A DNA stretch of 64,000 nucleotides from Hyphomicrobiales bacterium (GTDB lineage: Bacteria; Pseudomonadota; Alphaproteobacteria; Rhizobiales; Rhizobiaceae): positions 299,959 to 363,958 of the forward strand of contig UBXG01000010.1 in assembly GCA_900469475.1 (NCBI GenBank), written 5' to 3'. The notes beneath the pieces were generated by a model. The model ran no database searches, was not told where the DNA came from, and saw only the letters and a list, made by a program, of their open reading frames with translations. Both the position numbers and the translations under genes were made by a program. Numbering within the stretch: the first letter of the stretch is position 1; each line of letters begins with the position of its first letter. Of the stretch, positions 1-9,694 are shown one piece after another.

Positions 1-752
1 AGACCAATACCGTTGTTCGTTGGGACTGGAATGACGGCAACGCGACCACGACCAAGCTGCTTTGGGCTAACATCAGCCTCGGCGGCTTCCTCGTCGGTAA
101 GGCTGATTCGGTCTACTCGACCTTCACCGGCTACGCCGGCGACGTCATCAACGACGACGTGATCGAATACGGCATCAACGGCACCGACGAACTGAACCAG
201 ATCACCTACAAGTACGACGCCGGCAACGGTTTCACGGCTGTGATCTCGGTTGAAGACAGCAACTCGGGCACTGGCGCGACCGGTGCAAACGGCGAAGACA
301 GCACGAACCACTACCTGCCTGACGTTGTTGCCGGTGTTGGCTACAAGGCCGGTGCCTGGCAGTTCCGCGTTGTCGGTGGTTATGACTCCATCGTCGAAGA
401 AGGCGCTGTCAAGGCTCGCGTCGATGCCGACTTTGGCGTTCTCACCGCTTTCGTTATGGGCGGCTGGAACACCGATGGCGACAAGCTCAACAAGTATGCC
501 GGTGCTGGCGGTGCTGGCCTTGGCTGGGGTGACTGGGCCGTATGGGGCGGCGTTGGCGTTCCGATCAACGACAAGCTGAAGTGGAACCTGCAGCTTTCCT
601 ACGACGATCTGAAGACTTTCGCTGCAACGACGAATGTCAAGTTCAACCCCGTCAAGGACCTGCTGATCGAGCCGGAAGTGACCTACGTCAACTATGACGC
701 CGTCAACAAGGATACCTGGGCTGGTATCCTGCGCTTCCAGCGCACCTTCTAA
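1..752 (+). CDS. Outer-membrane porin (RopA/Omp2b type), C-terminal part
   Basis: The first complete codon is at position 3 and the frame is open from the window edge, so the gene starts upstream and about 249 residues are visible. The sequence alternates short amphipathic strands with Gly/Asp-rich turns and ends in the residues RFQRTF. A terminal Phe is the usual recognition signal for outer-membrane beta-barrel assembly. It resembles the porin_2 family of Rhizobiales (RopA in Rhizobium, Omp2b in Brucella), which forms general diffusion pores for small hydrophilic solutes. The signal peptide, promoter and first strands are not in view. A strong terminator follows, so it is probably transcribed alone. 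Confidence 0.88.
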   Translation, partial: TNTVVRWDWNDGNATTTKLLWANISLGGFLVGKADSVYSTFTGYAGDVINDDVIEYGINGTDELNQITYKYDAGNGFTAVISVEDSNSGTGATGANGEDSTNHYLPDVVAGVGYKAGAWQFRVVGGYDSIVEEGAVKARVDADFGVLTAFVMGGWNTDGDKLNKYAGAGGAGLGWGDWAVWGGVGVPINDKLKWNLQLSYDDLKTFAATTNVKFNPVKDLLIEPEVTYVNYDAVNKDTWAGILRFQRTF

Positions 753-780
753 TTCGGTCGCCGAATCGAATTTGACAGAT

Positions 781-846
781 CTTCCGATCAGACCTCCGAT
801 CGGAAGAGGGAAGGCCCGGTTTCCCACCGGGCCTTCTTGTTTCATG
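781..846 (+). terminator. Tandem hairpins with U-tract after the porin gene
   Basis: A 9-bp stem (781-789 with 798-806) is followed by a perfect 10-bp GC-rich stem (811-820 with 826-835, 5-base loop) and then CTTGTTT. This is a classical intrinsic terminator, strong enough for a highly expressed porin. Confidence 0.85.
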
Positions 847-873
847 AGGACTGAACGATTTCGGGCTTCGTCC

Positions 874-1767
874 TCAAAGCTCCGAGATGAAAGCGCCGAT
901 CGCCTCCGGAATGTCGCCGAGGTGCAGGATAGGAGCGTGTCCTTGTCCGCCGGCGATTTTAACGACGATGCCTGGATGGCGCTTTGCCATTTCATCGGTC
1001 GTGAATTGCGTCAGCAGCTTCGAGTTCTCACCGCGAATCACCATCAGCGGAATGCCCTGAAATCCTTGGAACTGCGTCCATAGATCGGGAATCGGCGATT
1101 CCAGGTCGAGCGCCTGCATTTGCGCGGCAATAGCGGGATCGTAATCGGCGACGGGTTTATCGTCGGCTATCGCGTAGATCGCTCGCGCCATGTCTTGCCA
1201 ATCCTCTTCGCCAAGCGCGATAAAGGCATTGCCATGGTTCTCCTGCAGGATTTCGACCGCCTCGCTCCAACTGGCGGGCTTCCGGTCGCGATTTAGATAG
1301 TCGCGAATATCTGCGAGCCCCGTCTTCTCCAGCACAGGGCCAATATCGTTGAGAATGACCGCTTTCAGGATGTCCGGTCGGCTGGCCGCGAGGATATGCA
1401 GAACCAGTCCGCCGCGCGAGGTGCCGATGAAGATGGCTTGCGAGATATCGAGCGCGGCGCAAACGGTCAGGACGTCCTGCGCTTCGATGGCGAGATTGTA
1501 GTGGGACTTGTCGGGATCTCGCTCGGATAGGCCACGTCCGCGGGCGTCGAGTGTAATCACCCTGTGGGCGCCTAAGGAGCCCTGCGATAGAAGCAGCGCC
1601 AACTGGTGAAAATCGCGCGAATTGCGAGTTAGTCCCGGCAGGCAGAAGACAGGCGGCCGGTTGTGCGCCGTCGCTTCGCTGCAGGCATAATCCCGCACAT
1701 AAAGCTTCAAACCGTCCTCGGCCGCGATCGTTCTGGCAAGGAAGCCGCTTTCATCGTCGCTGCGCAT
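874..1767 (-). CDS. Alpha/beta-fold hydrolase
   Basis: This 297-residue cytoplasmic protein has no signal peptide. It carries the nucleophile elbow GTSRGG (Ser117), an oxyanion/lid region CLPGLTRNSRDF near residue 42, and a C-terminal GHAP with the probable catalytic His277. This is the layout of the alpha/beta-hydrolase_1 family (esterases, lactonases, haloalkane-dehalogenase-like enzymes). The substrate cannot be read from the sequence. The ATG at 1767 has a GGGAG ribosome-binding site 7 bases upstream. The gene lies downstream of slt in the same direction with 76 bp between them and may be cotranscribed with it. Confidence 0.82.
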   Translation of the reverse strand: MRSDDESGFLARTIAAEDGLKLYVRDYACSEATAHNRPPVFCLPGLTRNSRDFHQLALLLSQGSLGAHRVITLDARGRGLSERDPDKSHYNLAIEAQDVLTVCAALDISQAIFIGTSRGGLVLHILAASRPDILKAVILNDIGPVLEKTGLADIRDYLNRDRKPASWSEAVEILQENHGNAFIALGEEDWQDMARAIYAIADDKPVADYDPAIAAQMQALDLESPIPDLWTQFQGFQGIPLMVIRGENSKLLTQFTTDEMAKRHPGIVVKIAGGQGHAPILHLGDIPEAIGAFISEL

Positions 1768-1843
1768 GTATCACTCCCTCAAGTTTCGGATATCGCGAGG
1801 GATGTAACGTCATTTCCGCAGCACGCACAACTGAGGTTACCGG

Positions 1844-3895
1844 CTACCCCCGACCGCTGATCAGATCGTGTACGATGTCGGCTTTCTGCCCCAGTCGCGC
1901 CTTGTAGACCTGATAGTTTTCCATCACGCGCTGCACGTAGTTGCGGGTCTCCGGGAAGGGAATGCGCTCGATCCAGTCGATCACGTCGTCGAGCGACTTG
2001 CCGCGCGGATCGCCATAGCGGCTGATCCATTCCGGCACCTTGTTCGGCCCGGCATTGTAGGCGATGAAGGTCAGGATGTAAGATCCGCCGAAGGTGTCGA
2101 TCTGCTCGCCGAGATAGTGGGCGCCGAGCGTGGCGTTATAGCCGGCATCCTGCGTCAGCTTGTCGGCGGAATAGGTTATGCCGTGCCGCCCTGCAACGGC
2201 CTTTGCCGTCTTCGGCAGCAACTGCAGCAGGCCGCGGGCATTGGCAGAGGAAACGGCGGCCGGATTAAAGGCGCTTTCCTGCCGGGCGATGGCATAGGCG
2301 AGTGCCTTGCCCGAGCCCGAAATATTGGCGTTGTCCGGAATGACGCCGATCGGGAAGGCGAGGGCTGCGACGTCGATGCCGCGCCCATAGGCGATCTTGC
2401 CGATCTGCAGCGAAAGCTGATGATTGCCGGAACGCTCAGCGCGGGCAGTCAGCATGGCGACTTCGCCGGGGCTATCCAGCTGTTTGGCGAGAGCGCGATA
2501 GAGCGCGTCGGCTCGCCATCCGTGCCCGGCCGCCTCAAGCCGCGAAATCGCCTGCACCGCCTCGCGTGTCTGGAAGCGCTGGCGATCCGTAGCCGAGGGC
2601 GAGGGATAGGTGACATCAAGGGTACGGCGGCCAAGCTTCTCAGCGGCAAGCTGGCCGTAGAAAGTGCTCGGATAGGAGGCGGCCTTCGCATAGAAATCGG
2701 CAGCCTTGCCCGGTCCGCCTACCTCAGCTGCCCGGCCGAGCCAATACCAGCCGCGCGATTGCGAGATCGGTCCGTTCGAAACCTGCAGGATCTTGCGGAA
2801 ATGGGCTGACGCGTTTGCGCCGTCCTGCAAGCCGCGCAGAGCGTACCAGCCGGCATGGAATTCGGCCTCGCCGACATCCTGCGGGCTTTCCGCAACGCTG
2901 GCGTCGACGATGCGATAGGCAGCCTTGAATTCACCCTGATCCACCAGTCCGCGGCTGACGATGCGCTGCTCGGCCCACCATGCGCCGGGGCTGACAAGCA
3001 CGTTGCGGTCTTTGGGCATCTGCGCCAGAAGACTGGCGGCATCGTCATATTTGTTCTGGCGGCGCAGGTTCTCGATGCGCATGAAGAGATAGGCGGGATC
3101 CTTGCGCAATTGTGCATCGACGCCCGCAATCAGAGCATCGGCTTTCGGCGAGCGGTCATTGACGGCCGCCCACGCCTTATAGAGCGATTGCGCCTTGCCG
3201 AGGTCGCCGAAGCGTTTGGCCTGTGCCGTCCGGTCGCGGTAAAGCAGATAATCCATGCGCGCCTTGTGATCGGCAGGCGAGAGCAGGCTGGAGAATTCCG
3301 CAAGGATCTTGTCCTCAAGAGACTTGTCCAATGGCTCATCGCGCCAGATCTTGCGGATCAGCTTTCCGGCCTGTGCCGACGCGCCGCGTGCCATAAGAGC
3401 ACGTGAGAGAATGATACTGCCTTCTACGGTCTCCGGCTGCGAGTTGCCGAAGGCGACCAGGACCTGATCCGTCGCGGGATTTTCCGTGTAAAGCGCCCGC
3501 TCGGAATTGGCGCGCAGGCTGCCAAGCCCCGGCCAGCCGACAAGCTCACGGGCGGCGGCGGCAATCTCGCCGGAGGGAATACCGGGCTGGCCTGAAGTGG
3601 CGATTGCCCAGGTCAGGATATGGCGGTCGAGCGTGCCTTCCCCCATGCCATTGCGAATGGCGAGCGCCTGCATCGGGTTCTTGTTGGAAAGGGCGTCTAG
3701 GCCTGCCTTCAGGTCGCCGCTCACAGGCGCGATAGCGCCGCCACGCGGGATCGCGGCCGTGCTCATGGGGTCCGGCGCCATGGCAACATAGGCATTGGCG
3801 CCCGTCGGTATCTGCTGGCCGGGAAGTTGCGAGGCAACGGCGCCCCAGGCGACCGCCAAGCCCACGGCGGTCCAGATCATGACAGGTCTCTTCAT
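1844..3895 (-). CDS. slt: Soluble lytic murein transglycosylase
   Basis: This 683-residue periplasmic enzyme cleaves the MurNAc-GlcNAc bond of peptidoglycan with formation of a 1,6-anhydro end. An N-terminal signal/anchor (about residues 1-22) is followed by a long helical superhelix of TPR-like repeats and a C-terminal SLT domain. The domain shows ARQESAF (catalytic Glu about 540), RGLLQLLP and AYNAGP, the diagnostic Slt70 motifs. An in-frame start exists 33 bases upstream, but the Met at 3895 directly precedes the signal sequence and is preferred. It is divergent from dapA across a 217-bp gap. Confidence 0.93.
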   Translation of the reverse strand: MKRPVMIWTAVGLAVAWGAVASQLPGQQIPTGANAYVAMAPDPMSTAAIPRGGAIAPVSGDLKAGLDALSNKNPMQALAIRNGMGEGTLDRHILTWAIATSGQPGIPSGEIAAAARELVGWPGLGSLRANSERALYTENPATDQVLVAFGNSQPETVEGSIILSRALMARGASAQAGKLIRKIWRDEPLDKSLEDKILAEFSSLLSPADHKARMDYLLYRDRTAQAKRFGDLGKAQSLYKAWAAVNDRSPKADALIAGVDAQLRKDPAYLFMRIENLRRQNKYDDAASLLAQMPKDRNVLVSPGAWWAEQRIVSRGLVDQGEFKAAYRIVDASVAESPQDVGEAEFHAGWYALRGLQDGANASAHFRKILQVSNGPISQSRGWYWLGRAAEVGGPGKAADFYAKAASYPSTFYGQLAAEKLGRRTLDVTYPSPSATDRQRFQTREAVQAISRLEAAGHGWRADALYRALAKQLDSPGEVAMLTARAERSGNHQLSLQIGKIAYGRGIDVAALAFPIGVIPDNANISGSGKALAYAIARQESAFNPAAVSSANARGLLQLLPKTAKAVAGRHGITYSADKLTQDAGYNATLGAHYLGEQIDTFGGSYILTFIAYNAGPNKVPEWISRYGDPRGKSLDDVIDWIERIPFPETRNYVQRVMENYQVYKARLGQKADIVHDLISGRG

Positions 3896-4112
3896 CCGGC
3901 TACTCACAAAACAAAAGGCCCCTTCCATTTGCCAAATGCAATATTAACGAAACCTTACCGGTGGTCCGAATTTCAATCAATTATGATATCAGAAACTGCC
4001 CTTTACCATTCAAAGCGTGCTTGTCGCCGTCAAGCCTGCGCTTTATGGTGCGCGGATTCATAACCATGGATTGCGGCTGAAGCATGAATGCCGCACCGCT
4101 AGGGAGACTTGC

Positions 4113-4997
4113 ATGTTCCAGGGATCCATTCCCGCTCTCGTTACGCCCTTTACTGACGCCGGCAAGGTGGATGAGGCTTCCTTCGCCTCGCATGTCGACT
4201 GGCAGATAAAAGAGGGCAGCAAGGGACTGGTGCCCGTGGGTACGACGGGTGAATCGCCGACCCTGTCGCATGACGAGCACAAGCGCGTCGTCGAGCTCTG
4301 CATCGAGATCGCCAATAAGCGGGTTCCTGTCATGGCGGGCGCGGGTTCGAACAATACCCGCGAGGCGATCGAGCTGGCGCAGCATGCCGAAAAGGTTGGC
4401 GCCAATGCGGTTCTTGTCGTCACGCCCTACTACAACAAGCCGACCCAGAAGGGGCTTTACGCGCATTTCGCCGCGATCGCGGAGGCAGTAAAGCTGCCGA
4501 TCTATATCTATAACATTCCCGGCCGTTCGGTTGTCGACATGACGCCGGAAACGATGGGCGCGCTTGCCAAGTCCTATTCCAATATTGTTGGTGTCAAGGA
4601 TGCGACCGGCAAGATCGAACGCGTCTCCGAACAGCGTATTAGCTGCGGACGCGATTTCCGCCAGCTTTCCGGCGAGGATGCCACGGCGCTCGGCTTCAAC
4701 GCCCATGGCGGCGTCGGCTGCATCTCGGTCACCGCCAACGTCGCACCGCGTCTTTGCGCCGAATTCCAGGCGGCGACGCTCGCCGGTGACTATGCCAAGG
4801 CTCTGGACTATCAGGATCGATTGATGCCGCTGCACAAGGCGATCTTCCTCGAGCCAGGCCTTTGTGGCGCCAAATACGGCCTCTCCCGGCTTGGCCGCAT
4901 GAGCCGGAATGTCCGCTCACCGCTGTTGTCGACCCTGGAGCCGGGCACGGAGGCTGCGATCGATGCGGCCCTGCGCCACGCCGGCCTCTTGAACTGA
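4113..4997 (+). CDS. dapA: 4-Hydroxy-tetrahydrodipicolinate synthase
   Basis: DapA condenses pyruvate with aspartate semialdehyde at the entry to diaminopimelate and lysine synthesis. The protein has 294 residues, the usual family length. The Schiff-base Lys162 (VGVKDATG), catalytic Tyr133 (YIYNIPGR), Tyr107 of the proton relay and Thr44/Thr45 (GTTGE) are all present. The ATG at 4113 follows AGGGAGA with ideal spacing. The open frame extends 96 bases further upstream but that extension is not DapA-like. A hairpin and smpB follow. Both products serve basic growth and cell-wall synthesis. Confidence 0.97.
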   Translation: MFQGSIPALVTPFTDAGKVDEASFASHVDWQIKEGSKGLVPVGTTGESPTLSHDEHKRVVELCIEIANKRVPVMAGAGSNNTREAIELAQHAEKVGANAVLVVTPYYNKPTQKGLYAHFAAIAEAVKLPIYIYNIPGRSVVDMTPETMGALAKSYSNIVGVKDATGKIERVSEQRISCGRDFRQLSGEDATALGFNAHGGVGCISVTANVAPRLCAEFQAATLAGDYAKALDYQDRLMPLHKAIFLEPGLCGAKYGLSRLGRMSRNVRSPLLSTLEPGTEAAIDAALRHAGLLN

Positions 4998-5028
4998 CGC
5001 CATTCGAGGCCATTGCCAAACTCTGCCG

Positions 5029-5066
5029 GACCGCTCTCTTCACAAGGAGGGCGGTCTCGCTTATTT
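5029..5066 (+). terminator. Hairpin between dapA and smpB
   Basis: A 10-bp stem (5029-5038 with 5047-5056, one G-T pair) is followed by TCGCTTATTT. The run of T is weak, so partial read-through into smpB is likely. Confidence 0.5.
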
Positions 5067-5129
5067 AGGAACCAGGATGTGGCGCACCTCTGGTTGCCGC
5101 CGGAACGACGCAGGAAAAGAAGAAGAATT

Positions 5130-5609
5130 ATGGCACCCAAAGGCAGCCAGCGCGTGGTGAACAAGGTCGTGGCGGAAAACCGCAAGGCCCGCTTCAACTA
5201 CGAGATCATCGATACCTATGAGGCTGGTCTCGTGCTGATGGGCACCGAGGTCAAGTCGCTGCGTGAAGGCAAGGCCAATATTGCCGAATCCTACGCTTCG
5301 GATGAAGGCGACGAAATCTGGCTGATCAACTCGTATCTGCCGGAATACCTGCAGGCGAACCGCTTCAATCACGAGCCGCGCCGTCGCCGCAAGCTGCTGC
5401 TTTCCAGCCGCGAAATTGGCCGGCTGCGTTCGGCGATCAACCGTGAAGGCATGACCTTGGTGCCGTTGAAAATCTATTTCAACGACCGGGGCCGCGCCAA
5501 GCTGGAATTGGCTCTCGCCAAGGGCAAGAAGCTGCATGACAAGCGCGAATCCGAGAAGGAACGCGATTGGAACAGGCAGAAGAGCCGCCTGCTCAAGGAC
5601 AATGGGTGA
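5130..5609 (+). CDS. smpB: SsrA-binding protein SmpB
   Basis: SmpB binds tmRNA and delivers it to stalled ribosomes for trans-translation. At 159 residues it matches the family. Visible signatures are [19 protein letters not shown] near the N-terminus, the RREIGRL-type RNA-binding segment and the basic C-terminal tail [14 protein letters not shown] that enters the decoding site. The ATG at 5130 is preceded by AGGAAAAGAAG. A longer in-frame extension to 5013 is non-conserved in character and overlaps the dapA terminator. The tmRNA gene itself is not in the window. Confidence 0.96.
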   Translation: MAPKGSQRVVNKVVAENRKARFNYEIIDTYEAGLVLMGTEVKSLREGKANIAESYASDEGDEIWLINSYLPEYLQANRFNHEPRRRRKLLLSSREIGRLRSAINREGMTLVPLKIYFNDRGRAKLELALAKGKKLHDKRESEKERDWNRQKSRLLKDNG

Positions 5610-5638
5610 GGGTGAGGAGCGATCGGGCAACGCCCAAG

Positions 5639-5866
5639 CAATCGATCCAGTGAATCGATTGCAGCGACGAACGCCCTGAGCCCTAGCGAAGGGCCGGCTG
5701 TCGCGGCAAACGCAAAATGCTTCCACCGCGCGCAACTATCCCTGAGCAAAGATAGCTGCGCATGAATCGATTGCAGCGACGAACGCCCCTTCGGCAGGCT
5801 CAGGATGTCTTAGAGAAGGGCAGTGCCGCGGCAAACGCGAAACGCTTTCTGCCGCGTGCAGCGAAC
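5639..5866. repeat. Two imperfect tandem copies of an intergenic repeat
   Basis: A 26-bp segment is repeated exactly at 5651-5676 and 5763-5788. It is followed in each copy by a second conserved part (5701-5738 and 5826-5863, both beginning CGCGGCAAACGC). The offset is 112 bp for the first part and 125 bp for the second, so one copy has gained or lost about 13 bp. An 8-bp inverted repeat (5639-5646 with 5654-5661) opens copy one. No credible gene lies here. Confidence 0.7.
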
Positions 5867-5886
5867 CCGTCTAATGCAGTCCCTAA

Positions 5887-6471
5887 CTATTCCTCGGATT
5901 CCGCAGCGGCGTGACCTCCCTCGGGCGCGCGCGGGGGCCGTTCCGAGGCTTCGCGGCCGATCTCGGCTTTCAGCGAGACAAGGTCGATGAAATGGTCGGC
6001 CTGACGGCGCAGGTCGTCGGCGATCATCGGCGGCTGGGTCGACATGGTCGAGATCACTGAAACTTTGCGTCCGCGGCGCTGGAGGGCTTCCACGAGGGTC
6101 GTGAAGTCGCCGTCGCCGGAAAAGATCACCAGATGGTCGACGGTCTCGGATTGCTCCATGGCATCGATCGCCAGCTCGATGTCCATGTTGCCCTTGATCT
6201 TGCGGCGTCCCATGGAATCCGTGAATTCCTTGGCCGGCTTGGTGACAACCTTGTAGCCGTTATAGTCGAGCCAATCGATCAGTGGGCGGATGGAGGAATA
6301 TTCCTGATCTTCGATGAGAGCGGTGTAATAATAGGCCCGCAGCAGATAGCCGCGTTTCTGAAATGCCTTCAGCAGCTTGCGGTAATCGATATCGAAGCCG
6401 AGGCTCTTGGACGCAGCGTAGAGATTGGCGCCATCTATAAAGAGTGCAATTTTTTCGCGTGGGTCAAACAT
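5887..6471 (-). CDS. NYN-domain protein (LabA/DUF88 type), predicted nuclease
   Basis: This 194-residue protein opens with IALFIDGANLYAA and continues with GNMDIELAIDAM and IFSGDGDFTTLV. The acidic residues of these motifs form the metal-binding centre of the PIN-like NYN fold. Family members are predicted or shown ribonucleases acting in RNA processing. The C-terminal 25 residues are Pro/Glu-rich and look disordered. It starts 311 bp from the divergent rpoZ gene, with only a weak ribosome-binding site (TAAG). Its RNA target is unknown. Confidence 0.85.
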   Translation of the reverse strand: MFDPREKIALFIDGANLYAASKSLGFDIDYRKLLKAFQKRGYLLRAYYYTALIEDQEYSSIRPLIDWLDYNGYKVVTKPAKEFTDSMGRRKIKGNMDIELAIDAMEQSETVDHLVIFSGDGDFTTLVEALQRRGRKVSVISTMSTQPPMIADDLRRQADHFIDLVSLKAEIGREASERPPRAPEGGHAAAESEE

Positions 6472-6782
6472 TGCTTACTTATCCACTGTTATAAAAACGT
6501 AATCACTTCATTCAAACGCTAGCTAAAACAATGCCTTGTAAGGCGTTGCAGAATAATTCGTATTACTTTATGAATTATTCATATAACCGAGATTTAGGGC
6601 ACGCAATGGGATATTCCAAGCAACTTCCGGTGGAAATCGCCGTTTGTCTAGGGGAATTTTAGCACTTTCCCGGGGGCTGCAAAGGCGCTGAAACAGGAAA
6701 AACTTGAATTTGCCATCGTTTGCTTGTATCGGCGTGCTACTCCGAGACATGATGACGACATCACGACCGCAAAGGACAGGCA
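6472..6782. other. Divergent intergenic region NYN gene / rpoZ
   Basis: This 311-bp AT-rich gap must hold both promoters. It contains a perfect 9-bp inverted repeat (6551-6559 with 6572-6580, 12-bp spacer) and a smaller one at 6533-6544 (GCCTTGTAAGGC). I see no short coding sequence. Confidence 0.5.
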
Positions 6783-7181
6783 ATGGCCCGTGTCACAGTA
6801 GAAGATTGCATTGATAAAGTAGAGAACCGGTTCGAGCTCGTGCTGCTCGCCAGCCACCGCGCCCGCCTGATCTCGCAGGGATCCTCGATCACCATCGACC
6901 GCGATAACGACAAGAACCCAGTCGTCGCGCTACGCGAAATCGCCGACGAGACCCTGTCGCCTGATGATCTCAAGGAAGACCTGATCCATTCGCTGCAGAA
7001 GCATGTCGAAGTGGATGAGCCTGAGCCCGATCCGGCAAGCCTCCTGGCAGCAGGTGCTTCCACCACCAGCGAAGAGGAAGAAGACGCTCCTGAAGCCGTT
7101 ACTTTCGACCAGATGTCGGAAGAAGAACTTCTGGCCGGCATCGAAGGTCTGGTTCCACCGGAAAAAAGCGACGATTACTGA
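6783..7181 (+). CDS. rpoZ: RNA polymerase omega subunit
   Basis: Omega helps fold beta-prime, completes RNA polymerase and carries part of a (p)ppGpp site in proteobacteria. The N-terminus [19 protein letters not shown] and the following HRAR motif are the family hallmark. At 132 residues it is longer than the E. coli protein because of an acidic C-terminal extension rich in Glu/Asp, usual in Rhizobiales. AGGACAG precedes the ATG. The (p)ppGpp synthetase gene rsh lies directly downstream, an arrangement shared with E. coli rpoZ-spoT. Confidence 0.96.
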   Translation: MARVTVEDCIDKVENRFELVLLASHRARLISQGSSITIDRDNDKNPVVALREIADETLSPDDLKEDLIHSLQKHVEVDEPEPDPASLLAAGASTTSEEEEDAPEAVTFDQMSEEELLAGIEGLVPPEKSDDY

Positions 7182-7230
7182 TCGTCGATCTTGATGCTCC
7201 GGGCAGGAGCGATATGATGGCAAGATGCGT

Positions 7231-7267
7231 GCGCCGGTCAGATGACTGGCGCGCTTTTGTTTTTGCG
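7231..7267 (+). terminator. Intrinsic terminator after rpoZ
   Basis: A 10-bp stem (7231-7240 with 7243-7252, one G-T pair) is followed by GCTTTTGTTTTTG. It separates rpoZ from rsh only partly, because rsh begins 15 bases later. Confidence 0.7.
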
Positions 7268-7281
7268 GGAGTAGCTTCGGA

Positions 7282-9513
7282 ATGATGCGGCAATACGAGC
7301 TTGTTGAGCGCGTGCAGAAATACAAGCCCGATGCCAACGAAGCTCTTCTCAACAAAGCCTATGTTTATGCGATGCAGAAGCATGGCCAGCAGAAACGTGC
7401 CAGCGGCGATCCCTATATTTCCCATCCTCTCGAAGTTGCTGCGATCCTGACGGATATGCGTCTGGATGAATCGACCATCGCAGTCGCTCTTCTCCACGAT
7501 ACGATCGAGGATACGACGGCGACGCGCGCCGAAATCGACGAGATGTTCGGCGAGGACATCGGTCGCCTGGTCGAGGGCCTGACGAAGATCAAGAAGCTGG
7601 ATCTCGTTACCAAGAAGGCCAAGCAGGCCGAAAACCTGCGCAAGCTGCTGCTTGCCATTTCCGACGACGTACGCGTGCTTTTGGTCAAGCTTGCCGACCG
7701 CCTACACAATATGCGCACGCTCGATCACATGTCGCCGGAAAAGCGCGCGCGCATTTCTGAGGAGACGATGGAAATCTATGCGCCGCTCGCCGGCCGCATG
7801 GGTATGCAGGACATGCGCGAGGAGCTGGAGGAGCTCTCCTTCCGCCATATCAATCCGGAAGCGCATGATACCGTCACCAAGCGCCTGGAGGAGCTGTCGC
7901 GCCGTAATGAAGGGCTGGTCAAGAAGATCGAGACCGAACTGCGCGATCTGCTTGTTGCCAACGGCTTGGCCAACGCCATGGTCAAGGGCCGGCTGAAGAA
8001 GCCCTATTCGGTCTTCCGCAAGATGCAGTCGAAGTCGCTCTCTTTCGAGCAGCTTTCCGATATCTACGGCTTCCGTCTTCTCGTCGACGATATTCCGTCC
8101 TGCTATCGGGCGCTCGGCATCGTCCACACCCGCTGGCGCGTCGTTCCCGGCCGCTTCAAGGACTATATCTCGACGCCGAAGCAGAACGATTATCGCTCGC
8201 TGCACACGACGATCGTCGGCCCTTCGAGCCAGCGCATCGAGCTGCAGATCCGCACGAAGCGCATGCATGAGATCGCCGAATTCGGTATCGCCGCCCATAC
8301 GCTCTACAAGGACGGCACGAATAGCAACGGCAATGGTGCGGATGGTGAGCTCCTGTCGCGGGAAAGCAACGCCTATTCCTGGCTGCGCCATACGATCGAG
8401 GCCTTGGCCGAGGGCGACAGCCCGGAAGAGTTCCTCGAGCACACGAAGCTCGAACTGTTCCAGGATCAGGTCTTCTGCTTCACGCCCAAGGGCAAGCTGA
8501 TCGCCTTGCCGCGCGGCGCGACGCCGATCGACTTTGCCTATGCCGTCCATACGAATATCGGCGACACCACGGTCGGCGCCAAGATCAATGGCCGCATCAT
8601 GCCGCTCGTTACGCGGCTGAACAACGGCGATGAAGTCGAGATCATCCGCTCGGGTGTGCAGGTGCCGCCGGCCGCCTGGGAAGAAATCGTGGTCACCGGC
8701 AAGGCACGTGCCGCCATTCGCCGCGCAACCCGGCTTGCCATCCGCAAGCAATATGCCGGCCTCGGCCACCGCATTCTGGAACGCACTTTCGAGCGTGCCG
8801 GCAAGGTCTTCTCGCGCGATGCCCTGAAGCCTGCCCTGCATCGCCTCGGCCAGAAGGATGTCGAGGATGCGATCGCCGCTGTCGGGCGAGGGGAGATGTC
8901 GTCGCTCGATGTCTTGCGGGCGGTCTACCCGGATCATCAAGATGAACGCGTGACGGTCAAGCCTGCCGGCGACGAGGGCTGGTTCAACGTTCGCAGCGCC
9001 TCGGGCATGATCTTCAAGATCCCCGGCAAGAACAAAGCCGAGGTTTCCGATGGCGCCGATATCGATGCGCCGCCGATCCGCGGCATTTCCTCGAACGTCG
9101 AGGTGCATTTCGCGCCGACCGGCGCGGTTCCTGGCGACCGCATCGTCGGCATCATGGAAAAGGGCAAGGGCATCACCATATATCCCATCCAGTCCCCGGT
9201 CCTGCAGCGGTTCGACGACGAGCCCGAGCGCTGGATCGATGTGCGCTGGGATCTGGACGAAGCCAACAAGTCCCGCTTTGCCGCCCGGATCCTGATCAAT
9301 GCTCTCAACGAGCCGGGCACGCTTGCAAAGGTGGCGCAGACCGTAGCGGATGTCGACGTCAACATTCGCGTGCTCAATACCGTTCGAGTTGCCGCCGATT
9401 TCACCGAAATGGCCCTCGACGTCGAAGTCTGGGATTTGCGCCAGCTCAATCAGCTTCTGGTGCAGCTCAAGGAACTCGATTGCATTGCGACGGTAAAGCG
9501 CCTCTACGAGTGA
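7282..9513 (+). CDS. rsh: Bifunctional (p)ppGpp synthetase/hydrolase Rsh
   Basis: This 743-residue RelA/SpoT homologue makes and degrades the stringent-response alarmone. Order of domains: HD hydrolase (about 25-175, His48, His72-Asp73 in LLHDTIEDT, Asp in KLADRLHNMRT), synthetase (about 230-350, with DIYGFRLLVDD and KQNDYRSLHT), TGS (about 395-460, FTPKGKLIALPRGATPIDFA) and a C-terminal ACT domain (about 665-743). The intact HD motif argues for a bifunctional enzyme; Rhizobiales usually carry a single long Rsh. The start may be either of two adjacent ATG codons. Confidence 0.95.
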   Translation: MMRQYELVERVQKYKPDANEALLNKAYVYAMQKHGQQKRASGDPYISHPLEVAAILTDMRLDESTIAVALLHDTIEDTTATRAEIDEMFGEDIGRLVEGLTKIKKLDLVTKKAKQAENLRKLLLAISDDVRVLLVKLADRLHNMRTLDHMSPEKRARISEETMEIYAPLAGRMGMQDMREELEELSFRHINPEAHDTVTKRLEELSRRNEGLVKKIETELRDLLVANGLANAMVKGRLKKPYSVFRKMQSKSLSFEQLSDIYGFRLLVDDIPSCYRALGIVHTRWRVVPGRFKDYISTPKQNDYRSLHTTIVGPSSQRIELQIRTKRMHEIAEFGIAAHTLYKDGTNSNGNGADGELLSRESNAYSWLRHTIEALAEGDSPEEFLEHTKLELFQDQVFCFTPKGKLIALPRGATPIDFAYAVHTNIGDTTVGAKINGRIMPLVTRLNNGDEVEIIRSGVQVPPAAWEEIVVTGKARAAIRRATRLAIRKQYAGLGHRILERTFERAGKVFSRDALKPALHRLGQKDVEDAIAAVGRGEMSSLDVLRAVYPDHQDERVTVKPAGDEGWFNVRSASGMIFKIPGKNKAEVSDGADIDAPPIRGISSNVEVHFAPTGAVPGDRIVGIMEKGKGITIYPIQSPVLQRFDDEPERWIDVRWDLDEANKSRFAARILINALNEPGTLAKVAQTVADVDVNIRVLNTVRVAADFTEMALDVEVWDLRQLNQLLVQLKELDCIATVKRLYE

Positions 9514-9694
9514 TGTCGGCCGATCTCAAAGCATCCTGCATATTTTGTGATCATTTTATGACCAAATTCGAGCGCCTTTCGGGATAGATATGCGCCGTGC
9601 GCATGGCTGCGTATATTTCAAAGCGGTGGTAATTAACCTTTGTTGCGCCTATCTTCTGCTCATCGAAGAAACGAAACTGAAATGAGAGAAGATA

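Noticed and set aside
7702..9108. Long minus-strand frame (over 460 codons) opposite rsh
   Set aside because: It is the mirror frame of a GC-rich gene; Rsh domains are fully accounted for on the plus strand.
9545..9575. TTTGTGATC...ATGACCAAA as a Crp/Fnr binding site
   Set aside because: The two halves do not pair well enough and do not match the TTGAT-N4-ATCAA anaerobox.
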